From JABDQA01 sp963759125 (GTDB taxonomy: Bacteria > Desulfobacterota > Desulfobulbia > Desulfobulbales > Desulfocapsaceae), in the NCBI GenBank assembly GCA_963759125.1, contig CAVWXN010000009.1:248001-312000 (forward strand): a DNA stretch of 64,000 nt, given 5' to 3'. Shown piece after piece: positions 18,541-26,321 of the stretch. The notes beneath the pieces were generated by a model that had not been told where the DNA came from, searched no databases, and saw only the letters and a list, made by a program, of their open reading frames with translations. Position numbers and translations under genes: made by a program. How positions within the stretch are numbered: the stretch's first letter is position 1; every line of letters starts with the position of its first letter.

Positions 18541-19935
18541 CTAATCGAGATAATACTTGTGGTAGGTCGCCGACTCCGCCAGACGCTGGATGTAGACGCC
18601 CAGCTCCAGCAAATGGTAATCCCCCCACATACACGACTCCCCGCAGGGCACTTTGCCCCCCTCGGGTACATGATCCCAACCGTTGGGCCGGTGATAGACC
18701 GAGTGGAGCAGCAGCCCCTGATGGTCCGGATCAAAAGACAGATACGGCTCATCCAGCAGGGTTGCAGCCAGGCTGAGGCCGGACTGGAAATAGCGCCGTC
18801 CTCTCTCTTTAGCACCGCACCTGGTTAGATGCCTGCCCAACCTGAGCATACCCTGGGCGCAGATCGCCGCCGAAGATGAATCAACCGGCTCGAAATCGTT
18901 GAATGGATCGGATCTGCGGTTCATATAATCCCCCAATTTCGCCAGCCCTGGCGCCCCGGTATCCCAGAAGACGATGCCGTCCGGCGTACAGTGCTCAATA
19001 TAGAAATCAGCCACCGCCTCGCTGACTTCCACGAAGCGATTGAGCACCGTTTGTTTATCGGGATAGATCTGAGGCAGCAATTCCTCAAAGACCGCTTCGT
19101 CTAGTGTCTCCAGGTATTCGATCAACTCCGGGTAGCCGCTCAGAATCCAAGCCAGTCCCCGGGTCCAGGTGGTGTAAGGAGAGTAGCCCTGCTGGGTGTT
19201 GGGGCAGCGGTACGTGCCGTTGCTGATGTTGAAAATCGTTTCATGGGCCACCCGCCCTCTGATATCGTAGGAATCTCGTCCGCTTCCGAAAAACACGTTG
19301 TAGCGGGCCGTGGTCTCGGCGTGCTGGAGCCCGCGTTTCAGCAGATTGATCTTGGCATCCTGCTCGCCCATCAGGACGTGTCCCAGCTGATGGCTCAGAG
19401 TCAGAGCCCGAACGGTTCTGATGGTGTCGGAAAAGAGCGAATGGGGTCCATTGAAGGAATAGATATAGCCCAAGCCGTCGACGACCTCGGTCCAGCGGGC
19501 AGCCTGAACGGCGCCGGTCAGCTTCAGGGCCAACTCGTAAAATTGTTTCTCCTGCAGATTTTCATCGATTCTGCCCTCCTTCATCAGTCTCAGCAGATTG
19601 CCGTAAGTACTGACATTATTGAAGCCGTGATCATGGACACCCACATGACTGATATGCGGTGCCATATGCGCTACGGTACGATCGCGGCCCAGGTCGAGAA
19701 ATTTCTTGTCATCGGTTGCATCGAACTGCAGGAGTGCACAACCAAACTGAAAGCCCTGGGTCCACTCCGTCCAGCCGCGGGAGGTGTACTCACCCCTTAC
19801 GGTAAACACCGGTGTCCCGCGGGAGGGGTCCCAGCTGTTCTCGATGCTGGTAATCTTCTGAGCTGCCAGATCGAACATTCCGTTCAGTTTATGCTGCAAG
19901 GCCTCCGGCGTAATCGTGTAGTCAATCGTTAGCAT
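18541..19935 (-). CDS. GH88-family unsaturated glucuronyl hydrolase-like protein
   Basis: This is a 464-residue (alpha/alpha)6-barrel protein without a signal peptide. GVHDHGFNNVSTYGNLLRL carries the catalytic Asp region, WTRGLAWILSGYPEL matches the RGxAW motif of the family, DSSSAAICAQGMLRLG the second conserved Asp motif, and WGDYHLLE the terminal aromatic motif. GH88 enzymes remove unsaturated uronic acids from oligosaccharides produced by polysaccharide lyases. No lyase gene is visible. An aldonate dehydratase and SDRs nearby could handle the product. Repeat B copies flank the gene in inverted orientation, so it may have moved as a unit. A more distant GH105-like activity is possible. Confidence 0.8.
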   Translation of the reverse strand: MLTIDYTITPEALQHKLNGMFDLAAQKITSIENSWDPSRGTPVFTVRGEYTSRGWTEWTQGFQFGCALLQFDATDDKKFLDLGRDRTVAHMAPHISHVGVHDHGFNNVSTYGNLLRLMKEGRIDENLQEKQFYELALKLTGAVQAARWTEVVDGLGYIYSFNGPHSLFSDTIRTVRALTLSHQLGHVLMGEQDAKINLLKRGLQHAETTARYNVFFGSGRDSYDIRGRVAHETIFNISNGTYRCPNTQQGYSPYTTWTRGLAWILSGYPELIEYLETLDEAVFEELLPQIYPDKQTVLNRFVEVSEAVADFYIEHCTPDGIVFWDTGAPGLAKLGDYMNRRSDPFNDFEPVDSSSAAICAQGMLRLGRHLTRCGAKERGRRYFQSGLSLAATLLDEPYLSFDPDHQGLLLHSVYHRPNGWDHVPEGGKVPCGESCMWGDYHLLELGVYIQRLAESATYHKYYLD

Positions 19936-19984
19936 CGTTTCACCTCCGTGACTCCTGTCCTCGGTTTCGAATCCATATTTTTAT

Positions 19985-20124
19985 TACACAGCCACTGAAG
20001 TCCAAGCCATCCGCTCACGCTGCGTTGCTCACTGCAATCTACTCACCGCGCTGCAAAGCTGCTCAGCAGGCTCCGCGATCGTGCGTTGCTTAAATGAGCC
20101 TCTTGAACTCATGTCGCTATGTAC
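19985..20124 (-). repeat. Dispersed repeat B, copy 2 (inverted relative to copy 1)
   Basis: Read on the minus strand it begins gtacatagcgacatgagttcaag and ends gatggcttggactt. The last 14 bases are identical to copy 1, and the middle has diverged. It lies 49 bp upstream of the GH88-like gene start, so the two copies bracket that gene. Confidence 0.7.
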
Positions 20125-20135
20125 AGTTTTCATCA

Positions 20136-20257
20136 GGAAACGAGAGATTTTGTTTCAAAATCGAGGCGTGCGAGAAATTTTACCACAGGCATATATTTAA
20201 TATTCCGAGGATAAAATTTCGAGCACAACGAAGAAATTGGACAAAATAGCCGTTTCC
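20136..20257 (+). repeat. Dispersed structured repeat A, copy 3
   Basis: This is the clearest copy. It has a perfect small hairpin gattttg-ttt-caaaatc and a long stem gtgc-ga-gaaatttta pairing with taaaatttc-ga-gcac, leaving tandem G-A opposite A-G. It ends exactly at the 3' end of the acyl-CoA dehydrogenase gene. Confidence 0.88.
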
Positions 20258-21407
20258 CTATTTCAGCAGTTGCCTGGCGATTATGGTCCGCTGTATCTGG
20301 TTGGTACCTTCATAGATCTGGGTAATCTTTGCATCCCGATACAGCCGCTCAACTTCGTAGCCCTTGATGTAGCCGCTGCCGCCAAAAATCTGCACCGCCT
20401 CGGCGGTTTGCCGCACCGCCATATCGGAGGCATAACACTTGGCCATCGAGCTCGCCTCGGTTGCCGGCTTATCATTGTCCAGCAGCAGGGCCGCCCGGTG
20501 CACCAGGCCGCGAGCCGCGGCTATCTCCATGGCCATCTGGGCCAGCAGCCATTGAATCCCCTGGAAATCGGCGATAGGGCTGCCAAATTGTTTGCGCGTT
20601 TTGGCATACTCAAGCGCCGCCTCAAGCCCAGCTTGAGCAATACCTACAGCCAGCGCTCCAATTCCGACCCTGCCTTTTTCCAGGACACTCATGATCATAT
20701 AAAATCCGCGGTGCAACTCACCCAGGAGCGCCTCTTGCCCCAACTCCACCTCATTGAAAAAAAGGGGCCCGACCTGCGAGCCCCGCTGCCCCATTTTCTG
20801 TTCTTTAGGGCCGCGGCTCACCCCCTCGGCATGGAGATCGACGACAAAAACGCTCATGCCTCTGTGCCCTTTATCAGGATCGGTTCTGGCCAGCACAATT
20901 CCGACATCGGCCAGCGGTCCATTGTTGATCCACAATTTGGAACCATTGAGACGCCAGCCCGAACCGTGCGCCTGTTGCGGTGGTCTTGATTGCCGACAAG
21001 TCGGAGCCCGCCTCGGCCTCGGTGAGACAATAGGCAACTTTGGCGTCAAACCCGGTAATCGGTTTCAGATAGCGATCCTTCTGGGCATCTGTTCCGTAGC
21101 GGTAAATGAGGGTGGAAACCAGCTCGACCAAACCGCATTGATCTGCCACCGCCGAGTAGCCTCTGGACAACTCCTCCATGACGATCGCGTAGCCATAGCT
21201 GTCCACCCCTCCGCCGCCGTAGCTCTCTGGAATAGTGATGCCGAAGAGTCCGAGTTCGGCCATCTGCTTGAAAAGATCCTCGGGAAACTCCTCCTCCCTG
21301 TCGATTCTCTCGGCCTGCGGCCGTATCTGTTCCCGGGCAAAATCGGCGGTCATCTCTCGTATCTGCTCGTAGATATCGATGCTGTTTTTAGGTAGCTCAA
21401 CCAGCAT
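20258..21407 (-). pseudogene. Acyl-CoA dehydrogenase with a single-base frameshift
   Basis: The gene runs from an ATG at 21407 to 20258. The N-terminal part ends in the FAD-binding AYCLTEAEAGSDLSAIKTTAT. Near 20970 the frame shifts by one extra base, after which GSGWRLNGSKLWINNG continues normally. The C-terminal part has AKCYASDMAVRQTAEAVQIF, FGGSGYIKGYEVERLYRD and QIYEGTNQIQR with the catalytic Glu. The span is 1150 bp, one more than a multiple of three. Repaired, the protein has about 382 residues, normal for a short-chain acyl-CoA dehydrogenase. It lies 21 bp downstream of the CoA-transferase, clearly one operon. Loss would block the first oxidation step of this beta-oxidation set unless a paralogue exists. 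Confidence 0.85.
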
Positions 21408-21428
21408 GGCGCTCTCTCCTCTTCCTGC

Positions 21429-22994
21429 CTAAGACTTCTGCAGCTTCAGTTGTTGGAAATGGCTTTTCAAGCCAAGGAGCTCATCTCGGTATATCCTGGG
21501 GTCGATGGTCGTGAGCTCGGTGCTGATGATTGGCTCGAACTCCATCATAGCCAGAACATCTTTCTGCAGATCTATTCCCGGTGCTATCTCGAGCAGCATC
21601 ACTCCTTCCGGAGTCAAGGTAAAAACAGCCCGTTCGGTGACATAAAAGACGTCCTGGCCCCGCTCAAGCGCACTTTTTCCCGAAAAAGAAACCTGTTCGA
21701 CCTGATCGACAAACTTCTTTACTTTACCGGGATTGGTAACCTTTAAGCCGTCGACCGTAATCTGCTGTTCGGCCTTGACGGCAAAGGTACCGCAATAGAC
21801 GAGTTTTTTTGCCGCCGAGGAGATATCGATGGAGCCGCCGCTGCCGGTGATGAAATTGTTGAACCTGGTCGAATTGATGTTGCCAGTCCTGTCGACCTGG
21901 GCGAATCCCAGAAACGCCATATCCAGTCCTCCGCCATGAAAAAAGTCGAACTGGTAGACATCGTCAACGATGGCAGTGGGATTGAACATGGCCCCGAAAT
22001 TAAGCCCGGTGGTCGGGATTCCGGCTATGGCGCCCTGCTCGATCATGAATACCAGCTCATCGGTGATCTCTTCCTGCTGGGCGACGATGGGCACCCCATC
22101 GGACATCCCGTAACCAAGATTAACATAGATGCCGGGACGAAGTTCAAGCGCCGCCCGGCGGCTGACGACCCGCTTGACCCCTTCGAGTCGCAATTCTTCG
22201 GCCTCATAGGCCACATCCCTTTTCACCAGGGCGGGATCGAAGGCGGTCAAAAACGTCATCTCCTGTTCCGGCTCGACCACCACATAGTCGATGAAAATAC
22301 CCGGCACCTTCACCTGGCCTGGATCGCTGTGACCGTCGGAGGTCCGTTTCACCTGGGCAATGACGATTCCATTGTTCACCTTGGCTGCCTGGGCAAGGGA
22401 GAGCATCGAAAAAGTACCGACCTCTTCCTCCATGGTCAGGTTGCCTTCGCAGTCAATCGTGGTGCCCCTTATAAAGGCGACATCGACGGGTATGGATTTA
22501 TAAAAAAGATACTCCTTGGAGTCGATCTCGATCACTTCCACCAGCTCCTCGGTGGTGATATCGTTGAGTTTACCTCCTTCCAGACGAGGGTCTACGTAGG
22601 TATGGAGACCAATCGACGTAATGATTCCCGGCTTGCCGGAGGCGGTTGCCCGCACCAGATGGCCCAGCACCCCCTGGGGAAAATTATAGCCTTTCACTTT
22701 GTTTTCAAGAGCCAGAGCGACCATTTTGGGGGCATTCCCCCAGTAACCGCCGATGGCCGTATCGATCAGACCTTCATGGGCCAGATGATTCATCCCCCGA
22801 CTGTCATTGTCGCCGATGCCGCACGGATGAAGCACCCTGATCTGGCGGGGAGCGCCGGTTTGTTCATAGCGCTCCCCCAGGCCCTGCATCAGTCGGTCTG
22901 GAACTGCATGCCCGGCGCCGGCTCCGCCGATCGCCACCGTGACGCCGTCCTTGATGAAATCCGCCGCTTCCCGGGCGCTGATGATTGAAAACAT
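21429..22994 (-). CDS. Acyl-CoA:acetate/propionate CoA-transferase
   Basis: This is a 521-residue single-chain family I CoA-transferase resembling propionate CoA-transferase and the E. coli YdiF family. The first half has IGGAGAGHAVPDRLMQGL. The second begins near residue 280 with LRPGIYVNLGYGMSDGVP and holds the catalytic Glu in FMIEQGAIAGIP (about residue 319), followed by the oxyanion region GLDMAFLGFAQVDRTGN. It moves CoA from a donor such as acetyl-CoA to a carboxylic acid, activating it for the downstream acyl-CoA dehydrogenase. It is divergent from the FadR-type regulator at 23210, and two dyads lie in the gap. Confidence 0.9.
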   Translation of the reverse strand: MFSIISAREAADFIKDGVTVAIGGAGAGHAVPDRLMQGLGERYEQTGAPRQIRVLHPCGIGDNDSRGMNHLAHEGLIDTAIGGYWGNAPKMVALALENKVKGYNFPQGVLGHLVRATASGKPGIITSIGLHTYVDPRLEGGKLNDITTEELVEVIEIDSKEYLFYKSIPVDVAFIRGTTIDCEGNLTMEEEVGTFSMLSLAQAAKVNNGIVIAQVKRTSDGHSDPGQVKVPGIFIDYVVVEPEQEMTFLTAFDPALVKRDVAYEAEELRLEGVKRVVSRRAALELRPGIYVNLGYGMSDGVPIVAQQEEITDELVFMIEQGAIAGIPTTGLNFGAMFNPTAIVDDVYQFDFFHGGGLDMAFLGFAQVDRTGNINSTRFNNFITGSGGSIDISSAAKKLVYCGTFAVKAEQQITVDGLKVTNPGKVKKFVDQVEQVSFSGKSALERGQDVFYVTERAVFTLTPEGVMLLEIAPGIDLQKDVLAMMEFEPIISTELTTIDPRIYRDELLGLKSHFQQLKLQKS

Positions 22995-23064
22995 CGATTA
23001 TCTCCTGGTGACCGTAGTGCTGAATCCCCTCAAACCTGGCCAGCTGCGCGCCTGAAAATAAATT

Positions 23065-23085
23065 ACACCAAAACCATATTGGTGT
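23065..23085. promoter_or_regulatory. Candidate FadR/GntR operator 1
   Basis: An inverted repeat acaccaa-(7)-ttggtgt lies in the gap between the CoA-transferase and regulator genes. It shares the ccaa/ttgg arms with the second dyad at 23152. It lies 71 bp upstream of the CoA-transferase start, a position suited to repression. Confidence 0.5.
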
Positions 23086-23151
23086 CTAATTAAATCAGCA
23101 TTATTTTTTCAAACCATTGAATTAGTGGTAATATTTATTGTTTACAAATAA

Positions 23152-23171
23152 TACCAATTGTAGTATTGGTA
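23152..23171. promoter_or_regulatory. Candidate FadR/GntR operator 2
   Basis: An inverted repeat taccaat-(6)-attggta lies 39 bp upstream of the regulator start. With the dyad at 23065 it suggests that the regulator controls both the divergent operon and itself. Confidence 0.5.
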
Positions 23172-23209
23172 CTATATCTATACAATAACTCCCATTGTTT
23201 AATTGAGCT

Positions 23210-23884
23210 ATGCAGAGCAAAACGATTAGCGCCCTCGAAAAGCTTCGCGACCGTCTGGTCAGCGGCAGCTACCAGCTTGGTGAGCGACTCCCCTCAGAAC
23301 GGTCGCTCTGCGCTGAGCTCGGTATATCGCGCAGTGGGCTGCGTAAGGTTCTATCCCGCCTCGAGGCCGAAGATCTGGTCTGGCGCCATGTAGGCAAAGG
23401 GACCTTCGCCGGCCCGCGCCCCGCGCTTGGTTCAGAGTCATTTCGGATCGTTACCAGTAAAACGAATCCGCTGGAGATAATGGAAGCCCGCCTGATGCTC
23501 GAACCCCAGATTGCCGGAGCGGCGGCCCAGCGCGCCTCTTTCCAGGAAATAGAGCGACTGGCCCTGTGCGCCAAACGCAATCACGAAGCCAACGATCTGG
23601 AGACCAACGAAAAATGGGATGTTCTTTTCCACGAGACCCTGGTGATTGCCACCAAAAATTCACTCCTCATAGCCCTTTACGGGGGAATCAGCAAGATGCG
23701 TTTGTCCGACGACTGGTGCTTGAGAAAACAGCATTGGATCACCCCTGAGAACTGGGAATCTTTCAAAAAACAGCATGGCGCCGTGGTTCGGGCAGTGAGG
23801 GAGAGAAACGAAGAGCAAGCCGAACAAGCGATGCGGGAGCACCTGATTTCGGTCAGGAACCATATTCAATCCACGTATCTATGA
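23210..23884 (+). CDS. FadR-subfamily GntR transcriptional regulator
   Basis: This is a 224-residue protein. The N-terminal winged helix has LVSGSYQLGERLPSERSLC followed by LGISRSGLRKVLSRLEAE and GKGTFAG, the GntR pattern. The C-terminal FCD helical domain begins at EIMEARLMLEPQIAG and keeps spaced His residues (NHEAND, FHETL, EHLISVRNH) that usually bind a metal and the carboxylate effector. It is divergent from the CoA-transferase/acyl-CoA dehydrogenase operon and lies 44 bp upstream of an enoyl-CoA hydratase gene. It is therefore the likely local regulator of acid-to-acyl-CoA catabolism, responding to an organic acid or acyl-CoA. Confidence 0.88.
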   Translation: MQSKTISALEKLRDRLVSGSYQLGERLPSERSLCAELGISRSGLRKVLSRLEAEDLVWRHVGKGTFAGPRPALGSESFRIVTSKTNPLEIMEARLMLEPQIAGAAAQRASFQEIERLALCAKRNHEANDLETNEKWDVLFHETLVIATKNSLLIALYGGISKMRLSDDWCLRKQHWITPENWESFKKQHGAVVRAVRERNEEQAEQAMREHLISVRNHIQSTYL

Positions 23885-23927
23885 AATCATAAATTCACCC
23901 TTTTTCTCATCGACGAGGACCGGGAAC

Positions 23928-24713
23928 ATGAAAACCCAGAACGAACACCTAGAGCTTACCATAGAAGAGAAAATTGGCCTTCTCGCCATAAACCGGGAGG
24001 ACAAGCTCAACGCCCTGTCCTGGGACATGATGCAGGCTCTCAAAACTCACTTTGAAGAGCTGGATCTCAACAGGGAAATCCGGGCCGTCATCATCTATTC
24101 GAAATCTCCCCGCACATTCGGCGTCGGAGCCGACATCAAAGACTGGGGTTCGTTAGAGCCGATCGAAATGTGGCGGATCTGGACCCGCCACGGTCACCGC
24201 ATCATCCGACTCCTGGAGGAACTGATCCATCCGGTCATCGCTGTGGTCAACGGGTACACTTTTGGAGGATCGCTAGAGCTCGCCCTGGCGGCAGACCTTC
24301 GCATCGGCGAAACCGGCTCGAGCTATGGATTTCCTGAAGCACTGGTGGGGACCATCCCAGGCTGGCTCGGCACCCAGAAGGCGCTGCAGCTCATCGGTCC
24401 AAGCAAACTGAAAAAAATGATCTTTACCGGCAGCTCAATTCCAGCAGAGGAAGCCCTGGAGATCGGCCTTATCGACGATCTGGTTCCAGCCGGAGAAGGC
24501 TTGGACAGGGCTCAGGAGCTGGCCGGGCAGATCGTCAAGACCTCTCCGGTGTCGGTAAGCCTGGCCAAACAGATCGTCAACAGCCTCGCCTCGAACCAGC
24601 CGGCCAGCGCACTGGAATCGATTGGCGGCGGACTTGCCGCCCTGAGTGCAGACGGCAGGGAAGGTAAGGAAGCCTTTATCGAAAAGCGAACACCTTCGTT
24701 CACTGGATATTAG
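23928..24713 (+). CDS. Enoyl-CoA hydratase/isomerase (crotonase family)
   Basis: This is a 261-residue crotonase. VGADIKDWG is the first oxyanion-hole strand. NGYTFGGSLELALAADLRIG carries the second oxyanion Gly and the first catalytic Glu position, and PEALVGTIPGWLGTQ the second Glu. Both catalytic Glu positions are kept, so hydratase activity is expected. The start has gacgaggaccgggaac upstream. It follows the GntR gene and belongs to the same beta-oxidation set as the CoA-transferase, acyl-CoA dehydrogenase and 3-hydroxyacyl-CoA dehydrogenase. No thiolase gene is visible in the window. Confidence 0.9.
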   Translation: MKTQNEHLELTIEEKIGLLAINREDKLNALSWDMMQALKTHFEELDLNREIRAVIIYSKSPRTFGVGADIKDWGSLEPIEMWRIWTRHGHRIIRLLEELIHPVIAVVNGYTFGGSLELALAADLRIGETGSSYGFPEALVGTIPGWLGTQKALQLIGPSKLKKMIFTGSSIPAEEALEIGLIDDLVPAGEGLDRAQELAGQIVKTSPVSVSLAKQIVNSLASNQPASALESIGGGLAALSADGREGKEAFIEKRTPSFTGY

Positions 24714-24765
24714 CGCAGAAGAAGCCAAACGCCTTCAGAGAGTGAAGCCTTAATGATACCTCGCA

Positions 24766-24886
24766 GAAACTGGATTTTGGTTCAAGATCAAGGCGCGCGG
24801 GGAAATTTTACCACAGGCATATAAATGATATGTCGAGGATAAAATTTTCACGCTCAACGCAGAAATCGAGCGAAAAGGAAATTTTT
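24766..24886 (+). repeat. Dispersed structured repeat A, copy 4
   Basis: The small hairpin gattttg-gtt-caagatc has one G-T wobble in place of a pair in copy 3. The large stem from ggggaaatttta with taaaattttcacgc is kept through wobbles. It lies between converging genes and reaches the 3' end of the exported-protein gene. Confidence 0.85.
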
Positions 24887-25485
24887 CAATAATAGAGCGT
24901 GACGCTGTCCGGATGAGTGCCCATGGCAGCGTAGACCTCCATGGTGGGGATGTCGGGGTTATTGCCGCTGTAAGGTCCCCCGGGTTGATATTTCCTCTCG
25001 TCGCCGCTGCCATACATGGTCATTTTTTTCGAATCGGGTACATAGAGCTCCCTGCCGTCCGACCAGACGATCAGCAGCTTGGGGCCATACTGAGGACCAA
25101 GCTTGGGAAAGATGAACTTGTCCCGCCATATTTTGTCTATCGAGACTTTCGCACCCTTATTCTCGATCGTGACCTGATTGTCATAACCGCGGTTATCCTG
25201 AACCTCGGGGACGACCGCCGCCTGCTCCTCCGCAACCTCGGTTTCTTCGATTCCCAGGCTCAGCTCATCGATTATTGCCGCCAGCGCTCCGCTGGTGGTG
25301 GCATGGGCCGGGAGCGCGCCAAACTCGGCCAACGGGGTAACCCACTTTTCCGGCAAAGCACTGCAGCCGGCCAATGCAGCAGTGCCCACTGCCATTTTCC
25401 TGATCACCGAACGTCGGGTTACTTTCTGCTCTGCCAGCTGACAATCCATCACAGACATTTCGTCTTTGTATAGATCCTTGTTCAT
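24886..25485 (-). CDS. Exported protein of unknown function, Tat-like leader
   Basis: This is a 199-residue protein I do not recognise. The N-terminus has a twin-arginine-like leader (TRRSVIRKMAVGTAALAGC) containing RR, then a hydrophobic stretch and a lipobox-like LAGC. PAHA further on resembles a signal-peptidase site. The middle (residues about 75-95) is Ala/Glu-rich and probably flexible. The C-terminal part has PKLLIVWSDGRELYVPDSKK and ends near PDSVTLYY. The leader suggests export in folded form, or use of a redox-enzyme-like chaperone. No partner is evident nearby, and the preceding gene is a convergent crotonase. Confidence 0.65.
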   Translation of the reverse strand: MNKDLYKDEMSVMDCQLAEQKVTRRSVIRKMAVGTAALAGCSALPEKWVTPLAEFGALPAHATTSGALAAIIDELSLGIEETEVAEEQAAVVPEVQDNRGYDNQVTIENKGAKVSIDKIWRDKFIFPKLGPQYGPKLLIVWSDGRELYVPDSKKMTMYGSGDERKYQPGGPYSGNNPDIPTMEVYAAMGTHPDSVTLYY

Positions 25486-26321
25486 TTCTTCACCACCCGT
25501 TTTGTCTCCGATTCTTAATCACAGAACACTCAAAGATGAGCAGAAACTGACAAAAAAATCAGCTAAAGTCAAGAAATATTTATATATTTTTACTTGACCG
25601 CTGATATTTCACCGTTCACAAACCTCCACAATGTGACATATTCGATAGATTTTCACCAATCGCAGCTGCCCAGCTGCCCTTTCAGCTCCTGGTAAATTTG
25701 GCCGTATAAATATTCATCGTACCCACAGGGCTGCTAAAAACCAGCAAACCGGAAGGTTATAAAAATCGGTGCCTTGGGTAAAAATCCTCTAATAAAGTTT
25801 CAGTCTGGTTGGAACGCAACCGCTCCCGATGCTCTCCACTGATATGACGATGACAAGGTATAGGGTACCGGCAAGGCCTCCAATCAGGTTGGACGGACTC
25901 GAGATCATTGTAATTTGTTATTGACTTTGGCTGAGCGATTTAATAGATAATTACACTGATTTGTTTCAATGTAATTGATGTATCAACGTGTCGACCACGC
26001 AACTACAAGCTGAAATAATTCACCAGGGTACTTCATGCCGAGCCCCGTATCCAATAAACCTTCCGCTGATTATTGGCACTACAGTTCTGTCTTTTCCTCG
26101 GGGCGCCCTTCTCTTGACCCGGCGGTACCCGGCCGTACCACATTTTCTTTTCCAAATCAGTCATCTCCCATAGCAGATAAGAGCTCATGCTGGCGCTGCA
26201 GCCAATCATCTCTGCGACGATGACATGATGAATATGCTGATAAACCGTAAACAGCTGTGATATCCGCCGGATGTTGGTGTAACAGTGCGGGCCGGCAGCA
26301 CGAAAAGACAAAGAGTGTACT
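25486..26321. other. 836 bp region upstream of the nqr-type operon, no gene recognised
   Basis: No convincing protein gene is present on either strand. The first 200 bp are AT-rich. Between 25730 and 25870 there is a cluster of short hairpins: gctg/cagc at 25730-25745, aacc-ggaa-ggtt at 25747-25758 with a GNRA-type loop, ggttg-gaacg-caacc at 25807-25821 and ggta/tacc at 25857-25869. This may be a structured RNA, but I could not match it to a known riboswitch. A promoter candidate follows at 25921. The last 300 bp would be a long untranslated leader. Confidence 0.4.
25921..25951 (+). promoter_or_regulatory. Possible sigma70-type promoter for the nqr-type operon
   Basis: ttgact at 25921-25926 and gataat at 25946-25951 resemble -35 and -10 boxes. 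The 19 bp spacing is longer than ideal. It would give a leader of about 360 bases before the first gene. Confidence 0.3.

Noticed and set aside
19243..19932. 229-codon plus-strand frame across the GH88-like gene
   Set aside because: Shadow of the real gene on the other strand; composition is not protein-like.
21936..22988. Long open frame on the plus strand across the CoA-transferase gene
   Set aside because: It is antisense to a clearly homologous gene, has no SD and shows no family pattern.
13888..24886. Repeat A as a CRISPR or a transposon with terminal inverted repeats
   Set aside because: Copies are kilobases apart without regular spacers, and the inverted arms are internal, not terminal; no transposase is near.
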